Shown piece after piece: positions 7,145-7,519 of a stretch of 7,519 nt of DNA. Positions within the stretch are counted from its first letter, which is position 1, and every line of letters starts with the position of its first letter. Source of the stretch: Treponema sp. (lineage in GTDB: Bacteria > Spirochaetota > Spirochaetia > Treponematales > Treponemataceae). A program made the translations under genes and the position numbers. The stretch covers positions 1 to 7,519 of the forward strand of contig JAEDGP010000086.1 in assembly GCA_016297405.1 (NCBI GenBank). Direction: 5' to 3'. The notes under the pieces are model-generated. The model was not told the origin of the DNA and made no database searches. It saw only the letters and a program-made list of their open reading frames with translations.

Positions 7145-7339
7145 ATGAGCGTAAAAAAACTTTACAAATCAAAAGAAAAGAAAATCTTTGGCGTATGCGG
7201 AGGCATTGCCGAATACTTCAATATTGATCCTACAATTATAAGAATAATCGCTTTAATCTGCGTTTTCATAGGATTTGGCAGTCCAATCATCGCTTATTTG
7301 ATTGCTGCATTCTGTATGCCTGATTCTCCACAAATATAA
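7145..7339 (+). CDS. PspC-domain small membrane protein
   Basis: This 64-residue protein is essentially one PspC domain. It has LYKSKEKKIFGVCGGIAEYF (6-25) with the hallmark GVCGGIAEYF at 16-25, then NIDPTIIRI, then one hydrophobic segment or hairpin (about 32-57) ending in CMPD. Classical PspC proteins sense or transmit membrane stress in the phage-shock response, often with PspA/PspB, but stand-alone PspC proteins are widespread and mostly unstudied. No pspA-like gene is present in the window. ATG 7145 is preferred over in-frame ATG 7133 because GGAG (7135-7138) lies six bases before it and overlaps the earlier ATG. It starts 27 bases after the TraB gene with no terminator between, so it is most likely the last gene of that operon. 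Confidence 0.9.
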   Translation: MSVKKLYKSKEKKIFGVCGGIAEYFNIDPTIIRIIALICVFIGFGSPIIAYLIAAFCMPDSPQI

Positions 7340-7406
7340 ATTTTAGTTTTATTTACTATTCTGCATGCACTTTTTAAAAAAATAAGTATTATCTGCCAAA
7401 ATAAAG

Positions 7407-7446
7407 GCCTTGGTAAAGGATCAAATCCATTGCCAAGGCTTTTTTT
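7407..7446 (+). terminator. Intrinsic terminator after the PspC gene
   Basis: GCCTTGG (7407-7413) pairs with CCAAGGC (7433-7439). The stem extends inwards through a T-G wobble, two A-T pairs, one A-A mismatch and GGAT/ATCC, closing on a three-base CAA loop. Seven Ts follow at 7440-7446. It lies about 70 bases past the PspC stop and should end the plus-strand operon. An A-rich stretch just before the stem (7403-7405 and further left) might give weak termination from the other side. Confidence 0.9.
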
Positions 7447-7466
7447 CCGGCTGCGCCGTCGCTAAA

Positions 7467-7519
7467 GAGGCTGTCCAATAAGTTTGCATTACGGTGGTTG
7501 AGTTTATCGAAACCACCAC
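7467..7519. mobile_element. Possible insertion-sequence or repeat-element end, cut by the window edge
   Basis: Shortly after the terminator comes GAGGCTGTCCAATAAGTTTG (7467-7486). From memory this resembles the outer ends of several transposon families (GAGGCTGTCC followed by an A-rich stretch). No transposase coding sequence is in the window and the partner inverted repeat would lie outside it, so neither family nor target-site duplication can be checked. It could instead be the border of a non-autonomous repeat containing the hairpin that follows. Confidence 0.3.
7493..7517. repeat. Near-perfect 25-base hairpin, extragenic-palindrome-like
   Basis: GGTGGTT (7493-7499) pairs with AACCACC (7511-7517). 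Next inwards come two purine-purine steps, G7500 with A7510 and A7501 with G7509, then G7502-C7508, around a five-base TTTAT loop. The GA/AG arrangement fits tandem sheared G-A pairs, which stabilise DNA and RNA hairpins. The sequence resembles the widespread extragenic palindromes built on TTGAG...TCGAA. There is no T-run within the window, so it is not obviously a terminator. Confidence 0.65.

Noticed and set aside
7361..7385. AT-rich stretch with GCATGC and an A/T run after the PspC gene, considered as a second terminator or promoter
   Set aside because: The hexamer is too short to form a stem with the T/A run, and no spaced -35/-10 pair is convincing.

Overview
This is an AT-rich bacterial window holding two divergent gene blocks. 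The protein families fit a host-associated spirochaete, most likely Treponema. That guess rests on the gene mix (a TraB-family membrane protein coupled to a TPR protein, a plant/spirochaete-type phosphohexomutase, a large unrecognised anchored protein) and on remembered similarity, not on a search. No rRNA or tRNA gene, CRISPR array or complete transposase gene is visible.

Left block, minus strand, read from right to left: a 612-residue protein of unknown function with one N-terminal membrane anchor (2620-4458); an alpha-D-phosphohexomutase of the phosphomannomutase/phosphoglucomutase type (1067-2587); undecaprenyl-diphosphatase UppP (83-1003); and possibly the first 23 codons of another gene running off the left edge. 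The recognised enzymes serve sugar-phosphate supply and lipid-carrier recycling, so the block leans towards cell-envelope synthesis. uppP has its own plausible promoter and a strong ribosome binding site. The other two minus-strand starts have no ribosome binding site, and AT-rich -10-like boxes lie unusually close to them.

Right block, plus strand: an exported TPR-repeat protein (4524-5936), a TraB/PrgY-family membrane protein (5933-7117, overlapping the TPR gene by 4 bases at ATGA) and a 64-residue PspC-domain membrane protein (7145-7339). The tight packing suggests one operon that ends at a clear intrinsic terminator (7407-7446). All three products should sit in or across the inner membrane, so this may be an uncharacterised envelope-stress or membrane-proteolysis module. 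That role is inferred.

The two blocks diverge from a 65-base gap (4459-4523) in which facing promoters appear to share one AT-rich -10 segment. Past the terminator, the last roughly 55 bases change character: a sequence resembling an insertion-sequence end is followed by a near-perfect 25-base hairpin of the extragenic palindrome kind, cut by the window edge. This edge and the unknown 612-residue protein are the least explained parts of the window.
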